Positions 29,071 to 44,000 of a stretch of DNA of 60,000 nt are shown here, in pieces. Under the pieces are notes generated by a model. That model saw nothing but the letters and a program-made list of their open reading frames with translations, had not been told where the DNA came from and did no database searches. Both the position numbers and the translations under genes were made by a program. Origin of the DNA: Antedon mediterranea (Eukaryota > Echinodermata > Crinoidea > Comatulida > Antedonidae); NCBI RefSeq assembly GCF_964355755.1, contig NC_092671.1:7701001-7761000 (forward strand), written 5' to 3'. The stretch's first letter is position 1; the number at the start of each line of letters is the position of its first letter.

Positions 29071-32020
29071 GAATTATAATACAACCAAATACACAAATAT
29101 CTTAACTATTTAAAATTGCACTGCAAAAAAGTTGTTCTTTTCTATTATTATAAAGATCACTATTTATAAATAACATAAATAATTCTGTATGATATACTTT
29201 ATAATTCTGTACAATCCTGTTTCTTGTTTTCCTACTGTATGTATTCAGATCTTTTAAATAAATGTATATTGAATTGAATTTAATTGAAAAAAAAGAAATT
29301 GAAGAATCACTTTCAGTAGAAAAAAAATTGCAAAAATTCTTTGATAATAAAAAATTCCATAGAAAATTCTGAATGTTAAGACCGTACACACCTTTTGGCG
29401 ATTCAAGAGGTGTAATTTAATTATTAGCTTTCATCTTCATCCCCTTCAGCAGAACACTCAATATAGTCATTTGTCATTTAATCGCTACTGTCTTAACACC
29501 TGCATATGACACGCTCATATAAAGAATGTTAACGATACAATACTTGGTTATTGTTTTGGATCTCGTAACTTGGTTACACCATAGTAATCTCCAATTTCAA
29601 GCAATAATTTTGTTTGTTTTAAATAACACATATGTCTCTTCTTCAAGTAAATAATAGAAGAGTTATCCAACAGTCAAATAATACCATAGATATAACTAAA
29701 CATCCATATTTGGGAATTATGAGTGAGTGAGTGAGTCAAAGGGGCAGGGATGTTGTTGGGGCCCTATTCTACAAAACTGATTTTTAATAGAATTAATAAT
29801 TGACATTGACAACCTAAACAAGTTTTTCACACTACAGTACTATTATATGCCAAAAGAAAAACTATTCAAAACATATGTTTTACATTGGTCAAATCATAAA
29901 ACCTCCAAATTTCAAATATTTTAATCCGAAAACATGTGCACATATGCTTGCCACATGAGGAGAAATCGATATTATGACTGGTATGATACAAACAAATATA
30001 TAAAAAACTTGTAATGGAAAAATATTTTGAAACAAGCAACAAAATGACAAAAATTCAATAAGTTCTTAAATACTTTTTCCAAACATTCGTTGTTAACATT
30101 CATTTTAGAATGCTAATAATGTAATTAAATGAATAAATCATTTTGTCAAATACAACAATTATTTATCAAATAAACACATTCTGAATTTTGCATATAAATT
30201 ACATATGATACTACAGGCCAATGTTTAAAGTGTAAGAGATATAATTACAATCCAAAATGAGGTTGATTTGAGATTTAGTCCTCTGGTATCACATTTTGTG
30301 ATCGGACAAAGAAAAAACTGCCTCAGGCTTGCCTTTTATAATCTAATACAAAGTCCAGAGAGATATTAGGAAGATAGAATTTCAATGCAAATACAGTGAT
30401 TACGAGCAAAGATTCTTGTTAAAATGACGAATTTACGAGCCAAGTCTTCCACAGTTCAACAGTAATGCTTGTTAAAATAGCACTGCAATACTCTTTAGGG
30501 TAAAATGAAATATGCCGGAAATAAAGTAAAATTTCGCTGAGAATCTTTGCTACAATTTAACAGCCATGTTCAACTACAGAACCTGTAGTAATGATAATAT
30601 GATGAGAAGTTGAAACACAAACTTGAAAGAGTTGTGTATTAGCGGTCATGTAAAAAGTATACTCTATAAGCTGCTTATAATTAATTATTTAACCAGCCTT
30701 TTCTATGTAAGAAACACACCGTATATTGTGCAGACTGTGCTGTTATTGCATTATGACCCCTGATGTAAATGAACACGCCAACTCAGCTTGTTACGCAAAT
30801 GAAAATCAAAGTTTTTTGAGTAATTTTGATTTGAGTTCCCAGATAAAACAAAAATAAAAGAAAATATCAAAATGAGTGGATACCTTTTATACCAGATTCA
30901 GGGGTGTATTGATAGAAGATGGAACTGAAACTGAATTAGCGGTGGCTAAGAGTTGTTCTCAATCGCAATTCAACTGAGTCTATACATTATTTGGAAAAAA
31001 GGGAGTAGAAAGAAGCCTCATCCAATCAGTGCCTATGAAATTCTATGGTACTGTATTGGTGATAATAAATATTATTTTTCGTTGAGCCGAATACTACTTA
31101 CTCTCACCTCTAATAAAACAGGGCACACATTCAGGTTGCAGAAGTCAGCAGATGTAATTCAGAAAATTCAACTGTAAAAAATTAAAATTCATAAATAATA
31201 AGATTATTATTCATAATTTCCCAAGAAAATTGTATTCACATATTATATATTTTAGCCAGAAATTATTTTATTATTATTTTATCAATTGTGATTAACTAAA
31301 AAAAAAATTACTAATCTGTTATGGTAAATATCAATTATTTTATGAATTTTTCCAGGCATCAGATATATGTCACATCTTCAACAATAAAACACACAATATC
31401 ATTTTACTGCTTTTCATTTTGGATGATATGTTGTTTGTATGCTAATGTTAGCCATAACAAATTACATTCTCTGTATATTGTACACAACTCCCTTTTTTGC
31501 AACAACACGCTAACGATAAAACTTCAAAAGGTACTGCTTATATCATGGCAAATGAAAACAATGCAATTGGAAATGGAATTCCTCAAGAGAAACCTCACGT
31601 TAAGTGCAAAAATCGCTATAAACGTTGAAACCTATAAAAAATATTGAACAACTATCAAATGGGTTACACGTACCTAAATGGGTTAACCATCAATAATTCA
31701 AGCTCATGATTAATGTTAAAAACGTATATATATATATTTGAAATTTAACCGCTGAAATTTAAGCATCGTTTTTTCAGGTAAATTGAAGTAATATCTTTCA
31801 AGAATGAATGTCAAGCTCTTTCAATCCTTAGAAAGCCTTTTATGGAATCCGATCCAAATGTATGCTTAAGAAATACATGGTTATATCCCAGTGTTTTAAT
31901 GTTTTCCCATTTATGATGGTCAGAAAATTTGTTGAGGAGGAAAGAACATTTAAAAATTTATGTATGAGAATCAGTAACTTTGAAATAAATTCTTCAAAAT
32001 AAAGTACACAAGAACTTCAA
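29071..32020. other. Gene-free stretch
   Basis: AT-rich. Contains a short (GAGT)n run near 29,721 and a (TA)n run near 31,725. Small open frames here lack protein-like composition. Confidence 0.5.
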
Positions 32021-32023
32021 CTC

Positions 32024-32175
32024 TGATTAGAAATCATTTTTGTACCCTGAATACACGTAATTATACAATATTATATACTGTATAGCTATGTTTTAAATGA
32101 TTCAAATTAGAAACCATTTCTGGACCGTAAATAAACATAAATTATACATTAGATATGTACAGTAGCTATTTGTTA
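32024..32175. repeat. Diverged direct duplication, about 80-bp unit
   Basis: TTAGAAATCATTTTTGTACC followed by an ATTATACA and GTATAGCTA block recurs as TTAGAAACCATTTCTGGACC with the same downstream order. Old tandem duplication. Confidence 0.7.
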
Positions 32176-32179
32176 AGTA

Positions 32180-35100
32180 TTAACATTGGAAATTACATAC
32201 AGACTATTAAAAGTTTAAGCACGGAAGAGTGAAATTACAATAATTTCAATCATCCCTGGTTTAAGTAAACCGGCTTTGAATGGAGGGAGCAAAATGATAT
32301 CAAAACATTAACATTCTTTTATAATTTTTCTAATCTAGTTTATAATAAATGTATGAGAAGTGACCAAAAGGGCAAGTACAAATTGATTTGGCTGTTTAAC
32401 TGTTCAGTACATTTTAAATAATAACTTTATTATACATCAAAATCTAAAACCTCAAGAGAAACAGCGCATTATATAAAGTAACACCGAGCTAAATCATTCA
32501 TGCGCTGTTCATTCACATATACGCATTGAGGCTGCTAATGATTACAGTACATTATTCAAGGAGATTGAACTCATTAGGACGTTTAATAATTGATGGATGC
32601 ATTTTAGGCTTCTCGTAATACATTGCTGGTATAATTTAAGACAACAACTGTAAAGTAGGCTAAACAGGCGGTTACCTTTCAATTCTGCTTAGAAATGTAA
32701 AAGAAGTCAAAAAAATATCTTGTATAAATAGAACACAAATTGGTTGCAAAAGTTAAGGTGGTCTGAACTTTAAATACTGTACAGTACCATGAATTAACCA
32801 ATACCTTGCGTTATACTTCCCGTTAAACGCTGTGTGTCTGAACACAGTCTAGTGAAATTCACCAATTGAGTATGTCATGGTTTTATTGAACTTGCAAACA
32901 TTTTTTCGACATTGATATACAGTTAAGTAATCAATAATTGATTTATTAAAAGTCAAATTGAAGTTGTAGTCTTTTGCAAAATTGTATCTAAATTGATTAA
33001 ATATATATTACTTATGGTAAGCAGAGTTTATAATTTATTCAAGCATGGAGACACGATATGCAAATTTAATTAAATGTATACCAATCATGCATAATTTTAC
33101 AGGTAAGCTGTAAATTATTATTGACTGCAAAGTTAAGCAGAAAGTCTCGAGACTAAATCCTGTACTTAATTTAAGGTGATGAGTAGGGGTTACCCCTGTG
33201 TTCTGGTTCAATGACATTTCCTGTTGATGCTCCAGCAGATATGGGAGGGGGGGGGGGCTGCTGTTTATATCAGGTTCACCTGCACCCAATCCCATATAGC
33301 TTTGTTTGAGCTGCAATAGAGATTATCACACCAAGAGCTCTTACATTACATTTAACAATAACTGCTCCATTGAAATTTGTCAAACAATTTCAATGTAGTT
33401 AAAAAAGGAAATCAGAGAGAAGCCGACTGGAAGGCATAAAATGAAAATAGGCATTCCCTTTTTTCAGTCTTAATTGAATCTTACAGCTATGTATAGATAT
33501 ACTAAAGAGGTGTTGTTTGCGCATAATTATTACTGATGCCCTGGGCTTTATTATCATTAAATATCATGAATACATCAATATTGTATTACTTACATTAAAT
33601 TCGAATATACACTATACCCATGTGGTGTTCCCATTAAATCCAAGTGTAATACAATATGACCTACTTTTATAATGTTATTATTAAAGTTGAAATTTAATTT
33701 AAGTTTGAATGAAAAATTAATTATTCATAAAAATATGTAGGGTATTATAAACAAATTAAAAAACAAATTTCAACAATTATGAATCTTTAGCATACTTTCA
33801 AAATATTCATGATGACTATGTAAGAAATATGCCATTAAAACGGAATTTTAGGAAAGGAAGAAGCAAGCGTGGGTTAACTATTTCTGCATATTGTGCACTT
33901 TTAAAGTTGAAGAGAGTATGATGAAATAGCCAATGTTATCATCTGATAATTTGCATTTATAAAATACAAGAATACATATGTAAGTAGAACAAATTATCAT
34001 ATTAAGAATATTTCAAAGTTTAAATCTATTCACTAAAAAGTTACTTGGGATCTTGCTAGATTTTAAATTGATCTTTATTGATATTTAAAATAGATTCCTG
34101 AATGAGGTACATAATAATTGTTCAAGAATTGAGAACACTTTTAAATTCATGCCTGAATGTTTTCCAAAGTTAATTGTTATCTGTCTGATGGTCTTAATGA
34201 TGTCTCTTCTAATTAGAGAGAACACTTTCTTTAATAACTTATACTACTTTGTGGTACTGATACAGTTGTACAAATTATTATTATGATCACCAACATGTCG
34301 CTTTCTAATAATTTAGCAAGCAGTGTTTGTGATTATCTTGAAGTCAGTCAAGATTATATAATTAAGGCATATTGTATGACTTCAACTATGTCCGCATTTC
34401 CCTTGAAAGGTTGTTTTTGTAGGTTGCAGGCTATAAAAAATATGGTAAACAAGAGGAGAGAGAAGGTAAACTGAAGTAGAATATCTATTATAACTTAATG
34501 GTTTTTTATTGTAACTTAGGAATACTTTATATTCTTACTATAGTAATATAAGTTGAGATTATATATTAAAACAAAAATAATCTAAGCTTAATAAAATGGT
34601 TCCTTTTTACCTCATACCATACTATTTTAAGGTACAAATATATTTAACCTAATATTTCAAGCCAGAAAACATACATTATTCTGTATAAATAATGAATGTG
34701 AATTAAATGGGCAAAATATTTCACTAGTTGTCCTATTGACCTACAGTACAGTAGTCGAAGAAGGGTAAGCTTTAAACAATGCAAATATTCTTTAAAAGAA
34801 TACAAAAAAAAAGTATATAGTTTATAAAACTTACTATTCTAAAGTAAATCCATTGCTTTCAACATGACATGTTGAAAGCTATGAGTTGTGGCAAGATCAT
34901 TAACAAAATCATTTGGCCTGGAGTAGAACAGTATTATAGATGGTGTATACTACAGGTTGCTCTTGGGACAACATTCTCAAAATGTTTACCAAAAGTTGAA
35001 ATTGTGCAATAGAACCATTTAATAGAGCCATTAAATATCATCTGGGCATTTGAACAAATACTGGAATGGAACGTAATATGAAATTAACCAATCAGACATC

Positions 35101-35470
35101 AAGGATACACTTAGGCGTGTTATAAAAAGCAATTGCTCAGAATCGCATGATAACTGTACTGCTGGTTGCAGACAACCTTCTTTTAAACATACATTAATCA
35201 TCTTTTTTTATTATTTAGATCCCTTCTGAATCATAAAATATAACAATGTGTTTTGTTTGCTGATGTGCAAATTTTCTTGGTTTAAAAACAACATGCAGGT
35301 ACTTATGTAATAAAAATATTGCCAATTCAAAACTTGGTATCATCTTCAAGTCCTTTTGTGCAAAATATGACTTAAAATCCCATCCAAAGGATGAGGTTAA
35401 AAATCTATTTGTTTAACTGATGATGAATTTCTGACCTGGTGAAAAGCATATTTAATATTACATTTGAGAT
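32180..35470. other. Gene-free stretch
   Basis: AT-rich. A G homopolymer (about 33,245-33,258) and a CCAAT/TATAAAA-containing interspersed motif at 35,078-35,127 are the only marked features. Confidence 0.5.
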
Positions 35471-35499
35471 TTATAAATTGAAAGAGGATAAATTAACCA

Positions 35500-35820
35500 C
35501 ATAGACAAGATTAAGTTAAGATTTGTTTGTTAATGTTTCATGAGACTTTTATCCAAAACTTGACAGGAACAAAAGCGTATTTTAAAGAATTTGTACTACC
35601 ATGATTTAATATTTCCTTATGTACACATGTACAGCACCTTTCAGAAAATTAAAAAAGATTTTTTAAAAACCACACAGCTGTAGATAAGATTATAGGTAAG
35701 ATATGTTTGTTAATATTTCATGAGACTTTTATCCAAAACTTGACAGCGACCAAAATGTATTCTTAAGAATTCACTATTGCGGTTTAATACTTCCTGCGTG
35801 TAGAGTACTTTTCAGGATAA
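35500..35820. repeat. Direct duplication, about 188-bp spacing
   Basis: TTTCATGAGACTTTTATCCA and AAAACTTGACAG occur near 35,537 and again near 35,725, with further similarity downstream (TTTAATATTTCCT against TTTAATACTTCCT). Moderately diverged duplication. Confidence 0.8.
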
Positions 35821-37830
35821 AATGAAGAAATGTGACAAGTTTAATCACTATCAATGCGTCTTTATCTTTTTGCTCTTTTCAATGTTGATAGAATAATGAT
35901 TTTAAGTCATCCTTTACAGGTGAGAAAACTCAATAAAGTTACAGCTCTTAAAGGTGCACTATCTGTGTGGAAATCCCAAACAAATATTCAATCAATACAT
36001 GTTTTAAATTGCCATGTCCAATGTTATAATAATTTAACTTTTTATAAAATTTGATGGAGCAGTGTTTGACAGTTAAGAAGTGACAGTATTTCATCAATAT
36101 CTAAGAATTATTCATCTGAAATGTAAGGCATATTTTACTTATCTGAAAACAAAAACATAAAATAAATAGTTTGCTTTAAAATTAAAATTAACTGTAAATT
36201 GGCTTTACATGCAGTAGCTTGTATCGTTAACAATTATTTCATTTTTTAAGATAAAATTATTAAACAGAAACAGGTAGATAACAAAAGAATAATATTGATA
36301 AAAATATTCTTTAAGAATAGACCTTGAAAAAATGGATTTTAATATCAATGGTATTCTATTGTTACTGTTCGTAGTTTAACCAATTTGTAACAATATTCCT
36401 ACAAAAATAATGGATACAAAATTGCACTAATAACACTGTATTATAATAATTTATCCTTTTAGATGCAAATCTTGTCATTTATCTTATCATCTACCTTATC
36501 ATTTGATCATACTGTAAGGCCTAAAGAACTAGATCCCATAGTTCATCCACTTATTTCTTTGAACTAATTAAGGTGTGTTTATTATGTCCAATAGGTACAG
36601 TATTACTGTTATTAACTAATACAAACTAAAAGTTAAAACAAATATATTTTTGTTAATTCAATTTTTGATGCACCACCGAATGGTGTGTGCCGCTGAATCA
36701 ATTTTGTTTCTGAATAAACTGCTAAAACTATTTCCATAATAACTAAAAAAAAATAATATCTTCAATGCAATGCAATACAGTATAGGAAATAATAATTAAT
36801 ACAGGAGTTTCTTCCATTTCTGTTTTCATAATAATAATGCGACATTTATATAGCACTAAATTTGTAAAGATCAGAGTGAGCTTTGAGTGTTTGTTGAATA
36901 TTAAAATTATCTAGACTCTCTACTTGCCTTTATACAATAAAAAACTTGATAGCAAACACTTTTTTCTACAGTATTAATAATGAACATTCTTCTCAACTAA
37001 AACATAAAAAATTCAAACTGACACCGAGAATAGAATCTCTGTGGTAAACATGTACCACCTTATTTTTGTTGAAGTTACTCATAATATCATATGAAAACAT
37101 AAAAATGTTATGTCATAATAATAGCCGCGTGAGTTTCAACAATGATTGTGCCGCTACCTAAGCTTATAAAAATAATTGAACTATCATTTTGTATTGTCGC
37201 TGTCTTAGTCCCCATGGTGATTGCCGTCTAAGATAACTTATAACTCGTAACGTTAACTAAGTGTTTTTCTCACGTCAACACATTTGCATAGTTTCATGTT
37301 GATGTGTATGTTTTAATGTTATGAATATGAGTTCTACCTTTAAATGCTAGAGATAGTGGAACAATAATTGTCTTGTAAACAATATGTAAATACTTTATAA
37401 TAGGTTGTAAGTTTGAACCACATGTGGTTGGTGTAGAGCAGAATAAAAAAAAAGTTAAAGTTATAAAACTTGAAACTTATTGGGTGTGGGTGTATATAAC
37501 ATAGCCTAATTTAATTTATAACTTGAAGGAATATTGCACTACGGGTTGGTCAATTACAATACGATAAGCTAATCCGGTTTTAAATAGATTAAAAAATTAT
37601 CAAAAACAAACTAAGCAAACATACGGCAAAGCAGCAATAAAAAATAGGAAAAAAATCTATTATTTATTTTGTCTATGTATGACATATTTAAGAAACAACA
37701 GGCGTACAGAAGTACTCTACTAATCTTGCTGATCAAAGTGTAGCGCTATCCATTAATGTATAATGATAAACTCAAGTCGGTGTCAAGAGAGTTCAGAGCG
37801 TCTGTTTCGCCTCTGGCTATCATAACGACA

Positions 37831-38016
37831 ATGGCCAAAGTTTTTATCCAACACTTGTCGACTAGCGGAATTTTTCTACTAATAATACTGATCGCGGTCA
37901 TCGGGAAAATGATGTACATATACACGATATATCTCGACCTTTCAACTGTGAACTATATTTGTATTTTTTTCATGATTCCCAATTATCCTGTGAGCGTGCA
38001 AAGGGAAATTAAATGA
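37831..38016 (+). CDS. Weak candidate exon with a membrane segment
   Basis: The ATG has a good Kozak context (ACAATGGCC). The 61-residue frame begins MAKVFIQHLSTSG, then a hydrophobic run (IFLLIILIAVIG) and KMMYIYTIYLDLS, like a signal anchor. Local base composition is less AT-rich than the surroundings. A possible donor (CCT|GTGAGC) lies near 37,990. No family is recognised and no partner exon was found. It may be chance. Confidence 0.2.
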   Translation: MAKVFIQHLSTSGIFLLIILIAVIGKMMYIYTIYLDLSTVNYICIFFMIPNYPVSVQREIK

Positions 38017-41000
38017 CAAATGATAAAATTAATGATAGCGGAAAATGTAGATAATGATGATAAATTATTCTAGGGATTTGGTGATAAATTATTAGCAATT
38101 TAGAGGTTTCGGAGGTTGGTATTGTTAAATAAATGTTGAGAAAGAAAACATTTTAGATGATATATTACTTTATGACAGCGCCATAGAATTGTAGTAGTCC
38201 GTAAAATGCTCATACTAAATTCAATGCATAAACACAGACCATGATTACAGTAAATTGAAAACAAAAATGTTTTTACATAGATTATTATATATAGTGTGTG
38301 ATAATATATTTCTAATAGCAATGATAATATTTGTAAATTTGTATTGCCCTTATGGAGCTCTACTATGGCGAAATTTTGGCATGGATTAAAATTTTAAATA
38401 GTACATACTAGAATAGTATGCACCCAATTCTGGAACTTATTTATTTAAGAATTAACATGGATGAATAATCCATTTATTACCATAGTGCATGTGGGTTAGT
38501 TTATTCCTGCTATAAGTTAAGTTATTATTTCTTTTTCATTGTTCAACCTTGTTTTTTTTGTAGAAGGGGAATATAATAGTCTCATCCGTCATGATTACTT
38601 TATTATTGGCATTGTGAGAGCTTTCATACTCTAATGGTCTAATGAATTATATTTTTAAAAAAATATATACATTTAAAGATTAATAATCCCCTTCTAATAT
38701 CTCTTATAAATATGCACAAAAAAGCATCAAAGGGCATTAGAATTAAAATTATGTGTATGGGCTATGATTTAATGGAACTGACTCTCTTCCCCTTTTCCCT
38801 TGTTTTATGTACAAACAAAATAAGTATTTTTAAGAATATACATGACAGACATCAACAAGGGAAATTAAAGAATAAACATAAACATACAATACAAGTAATT
38901 TTAAAATTCAAGAAAAAAAAGAATACAGGCATCATTATTAACGATACTATATTATGTCGTAAAAGAATATTTATACAAAAATGTCCAGCACAATTTTTGC
39001 CTTACAATTAACAAGATGATTTTGTAAAGACTAAAGCAGACAACATGTCGCTTCTTGATACATACACAGCGATGGCTGTTCAGGTACAAACATCAATAAA
39101 TATTTCATGGCTGCTGTCTCTAAAACTTAACAAACCGCCACGTTGTACACGGACATCGTTAGAACTGAATCACGGGTTATAAAGCCGGTCACAAACAGAT
39201 TACTCTTGGGAATTGACTAGTTCAATTTACGACCACTACGAATTGACGTTCGCGATACATATTTTTCCTCTGCTTTAAATTGCTAGATTTATCAAATAGT
39301 TTCGAACAAAAATATGCTGTATACTGTATGAATTGAGAAATTAAAAATACTTGAGGCTGAATTGATATTAATGCATGGTGGTAGCTTAAATTATATTGCA
39401 GTTATTGCAGGGACAGTGCTGTCTTTTAAAATCACCGCTTGCCTCTAGATAAAACTCTTCTCATACAGGTTGTATAAACTAATCAACACAGATTTTTAAA
39501 AGTACAAAACCACTGAAGGATGCAATGTACGGAAATGGTGAAAATATATAGTGAAGATTGTATTGTAACACTCATCATTACAAGTACTGTTGTACATAGT
39601 ATTAGTATATCATTAAAACAAATTAAAAAACTGTTACTTATTACTGTACATGTACCTTTTTTTTCTTAGTTACTGTAAATTTGTATTGATGTATTTTGTA
39701 TTATATAGACATTATCAGTGTCATTGATTCACTGTTAAAATTGAAAAAAATAAATAAACAAAAGTATATAAAAATGTATTAATAAATTACATAATTGAAA
39801 ATAATAATGATGAAAATACAGTAGTGGTGATAATTTTTTAATATATCTCATTTGTTTGATTGTTATAAATTATTGTTAGAACATTTTATTATCATTTTTA
39901 AGACCAGAATAACAAATGAATGTATGCTTAAAATTTATAATTCATTACCATGTGTACAAATTAGATTATCAGATACTAAAACTTAAGTATTCAAAATGTG
40001 TAGATAAAATTCATTATTGAAATCAAGAATGAAATTCCTACGTGTTTCAATTATTTTATGTGTCTGTCTAAAGATACTATTGAGGGTAGTGTCTGTCTAA
40101 CGATACGACGAGGCTAGTAACAACAGAAACACTTAACATAAGCTTTTTGACGTTTAAAAAAAAACCAACTTTAACATATCTGTGCTGACTGTAAAAAAAC
40201 AACATACCAGAATAAGTAGAGGTATGCAAATTAAACAAAGAAATAAAAGTCAAAATATAAATTAAATGATCAATCAAAAATGAAGCTATAAGTAACTCAA
40301 TCAAAACTGTAGACATGGTCAAACAAAATGTATTTGAACTGACTGCACAGAATCCTAACAAGATAGAGTTAGCCTAAAAAGACCTAAAGGTCCTGTGAAC
40401 TGGTGATGTTTAATATGTGGTTTGCATCTATTGCCAATAAACTGCCCTAGTTTGTTCATGTAGACTAGAAAATGTCTTTGGTCAGATATTCACAGACCAG
40501 TGTTAGTGGTTAAACTCTTACGATGATCATTTTCTTCAACCACCAAAGTTACTGTATTCTTGTGTCTTTCCGCTATTTTCGACATATAAACCTTTATGTT
40601 TAGTTGTGCACCTGACTTTTTTATGGCATCACTGAGACTTTAAAAACCTTAATACGAAGACAAGTAGATAAGATCAAATGTAAAAAATGAAGCAAGGAAA
40701 GAACTGAGAGGAACAGAGGGGAGGATCCCAGAGGAGCAGGTAATGAACTTGATTACAATGGCACACAGAAAGAGAAATTCGCTTCTTCACAAATAGGAAT
40801 TCACAGTACACAAAATTAATTTCAAATTGCACTATAACATTTACAGTAGTATACTGTAGTTGATACACAATTGTAAGGAATATTATAATGAATATTTGAT
40901 GAAAGCTATATAATATAGTTGTGAAATATTGAGTGACAAGATGAATAAAAAAAAAAACAACTAAAGAGATGCTATACTGCAGAATTAAACCCTAATGATG

Positions 41001-44000
41001 TTAACTTTGTTGCTTAACCAACATTAGCTTACAATATAATGGATATCTAGATGAACTACTTACAGATATGGTAATATTTAAAAAAGTACGTTCATTTATT
41101 ATCGATGCGCATTTCATAAAAAGTAGTATTCGATCAATATAATTTTTAATGAAAATCGTTAACACAAAAATGGGTTTCTATAACCTTATAACTGGATATT
41201 TAAATGGAAATGCTACTAATGATATTCTCCTATAGCTTTGCCAATTGTGTAGAATTTCCACTGGGGGATAGATAGTTACACAAACACTGTAAAACAGAGA
41301 TGTCCATTGGGGTGTAATGTAAACTACTATCTAGAAACCTGATCACGCTGACATTAAAAATATACTATATATACTATTTTATTAATATTAGAATGAATTT
41401 ATTAAAACTTTTAAAAGTTTTAACTCACACTTTGAAAGTTAATGTACTGTATCTGCTACAGTATGAAAGTTGTATAATTGAAGTTCTTAATTTATTATAA
41501 TTTATTAATTCTTAGGCTGTTTAAAAATTGCTTAGGCTTGCCAGTTTGGTGAAAAAAATTACTATTAATGTGGTCAAAATTTTTATTTATTTTATTTTTA
41601 GGCTTCTAATTTAAATTCTCATACCTCTGAAGAGATACTCATAAGCAATCATTTTTTAATACAGGTAGTTTGTTTTAAATAATAACATTTGATATAGACT
41701 GAGACTGCAGTATGTTAAAATTGATAATGCAATATACAACACTGCAGTAAGATTGTAATTTAAAACTTAATTGAACAGATATTAACCTACAAAAGTAAAA
41801 TAGATGATAAAAATCACGCTAAAAACTCTCATAACTGGAGAACAACTGATTAAATGAGTTGTTCGAACTGCCAGCTGGCTTATATGGATCTTTTAGAATT
41901 CATTTAGAAATTCAATACAGCACGCAAACTGCCAGATAATCAGGTACAAATTAGATGTGTAAATCTTGTACAGAAACATCGGCTTCTTACAATACACTTG
42001 GGGTATACAGTAGAAGATGCGCAAAACAAATGAAGAATCACAGATCCTGGTAAATTGACATAATAAATCACCCATTGTCAAAAGATGCTTATAAAAATGA
42101 GAAAGTATAAAGATCGCATAAGTTTACAATTACATAATTCTGCAGAAGCTTACATTGGATTTTTGTTTTTATAGTTTAGAATCAATCTTTCAAACCTGAC
42201 AAAGAGACGGAAACAAATTGGACAACCGTTAAATTTAAATCTGTTAAACATTTCTATTCATTATCTTTTTAAAATAAAATTGAAATTGCAATAACCATAC
42301 CGTAAATGAATTCCTTGGTGTACATACAGTAGGATGCAAGAGGAGTACAGTAGATCTCAGATATCCAGTGAGCACCAGAGCTTCTGTAACAATCGTACCT
42401 AAGTTGTGTTATGATACCTTCGACAACTCACCAATTTTAAGATACTGTAAGTAGTCATTGAAGCAGTCCGAACTGTAAAGTTTGTGTTTAAAGTATGTGA
42501 GTGCTCACTACATTGGTTTATCGATCTAGAAGCTACTGTAACAGTATCTACAGGACAGTAAGAATAGGGCGCACCTATTATCTTATATTACAATGTAATG
42601 CTAGTTCCTATTGCTACCTGTACAGAATTTTGATATTACTGCACCAATTCATTAATTAGAGATTTTCTTGTTAGTAAATTATTATTATTATCATTTTCTT
42701 TCCTATTTAAAACAATATTTATGTTGTAATCCTTTTTATTATGAAAATGATAGAATTATCAAATATTTAGATATCAAATTTAAATGATGATAGAATTAAA
42801 GTAAACTACACAACTATTGAATACATTTAAGATCTAAAGGACAAACCAAGATTCGCTAATGAGATACAGATTGATTCAATAGCATGTTACTTTTTTCATC
42901 ATCTATTTCAATCGATCTTTAATGCAACATTTTGGAAAACTATTCCATGGAAATGAATTATTTAAGAATCAAATTAAATTACAATTTCAACATTTATAAA
43001 CCATCTATTTTAAGATTCTAATGAATATCTCAGAGACTTCAAAAAATCATTATTTTACTTAAAACAATTTAATTATTGGACTTTATAAGTAAAGTATCAA
43101 AATATTGTAAAGAATTTAGATGGATGTTTCCCCGAGGAATAAATTTCTAGATCAACAACATTTATACAATCCAATTATATGTGGTGTTACGTTCATTTTC
43201 CAAATACCAAATTTTACATAATGCTAAACTGTGTCATCGCCGAGAAGTGACAAAACAAATCAAAACAAATTGGTTTAAAATCAAGCATTATGGGTAAATT
43301 TCAAGAGCTGTAATCATTCAAATAATATGATGATTAGATTTTACAAAATGAGGACAATTATCTTTCAGTTTTCAAATTTCTTACTTCTTTTTTCGAAGTC
43401 GGTTTTAATGATCAATCTGACAACACTTATATTGTACCAGATAAAGACATTTCAAGTTTTCAGGCGATTCTTTTGATTAACTGTTGGGGAAAAAAGAGGT
43501 TGTTTAAAGTTCATAGCCTAAAGTATTGTTCAGATAGCATGCAGAGTTTTTAATTGATTTTATATTGACGTAGTAACCCGAGATTCGGAAACACTCTGAA
43601 TCGATACACATGGCTGATTAAGGGCTTTGATGATAAAACTCAACTTTAAGACCTTTTGTGCATGAACACCTTTAGAAATATAAAATTGATCTAGTTTCGC
43701 TCAGACTGTTTACATTAAACATGGAAAGAACATTATTATTATTGTGAAGTGTAAAATATATTTAATATTTGTTGTTCATACAGTATTTATTAATTATACA
43801 ACCATGATAAAAAGGCGGTTATGAGAGGCTACAGAGGTGATGCAGATGAATTTGGTAATTAATTAAAAACATTAACTTCATGATCTGATTTATATAGTTG
43901 GGATATTCGGAAAATCTAAAAGAAATAGAGGGAAAGTAAAAGAAATGAGTAAAGGTATACAGAAAAGAATTTATATAAAAAGGAATTCATAAAGAAAAAG

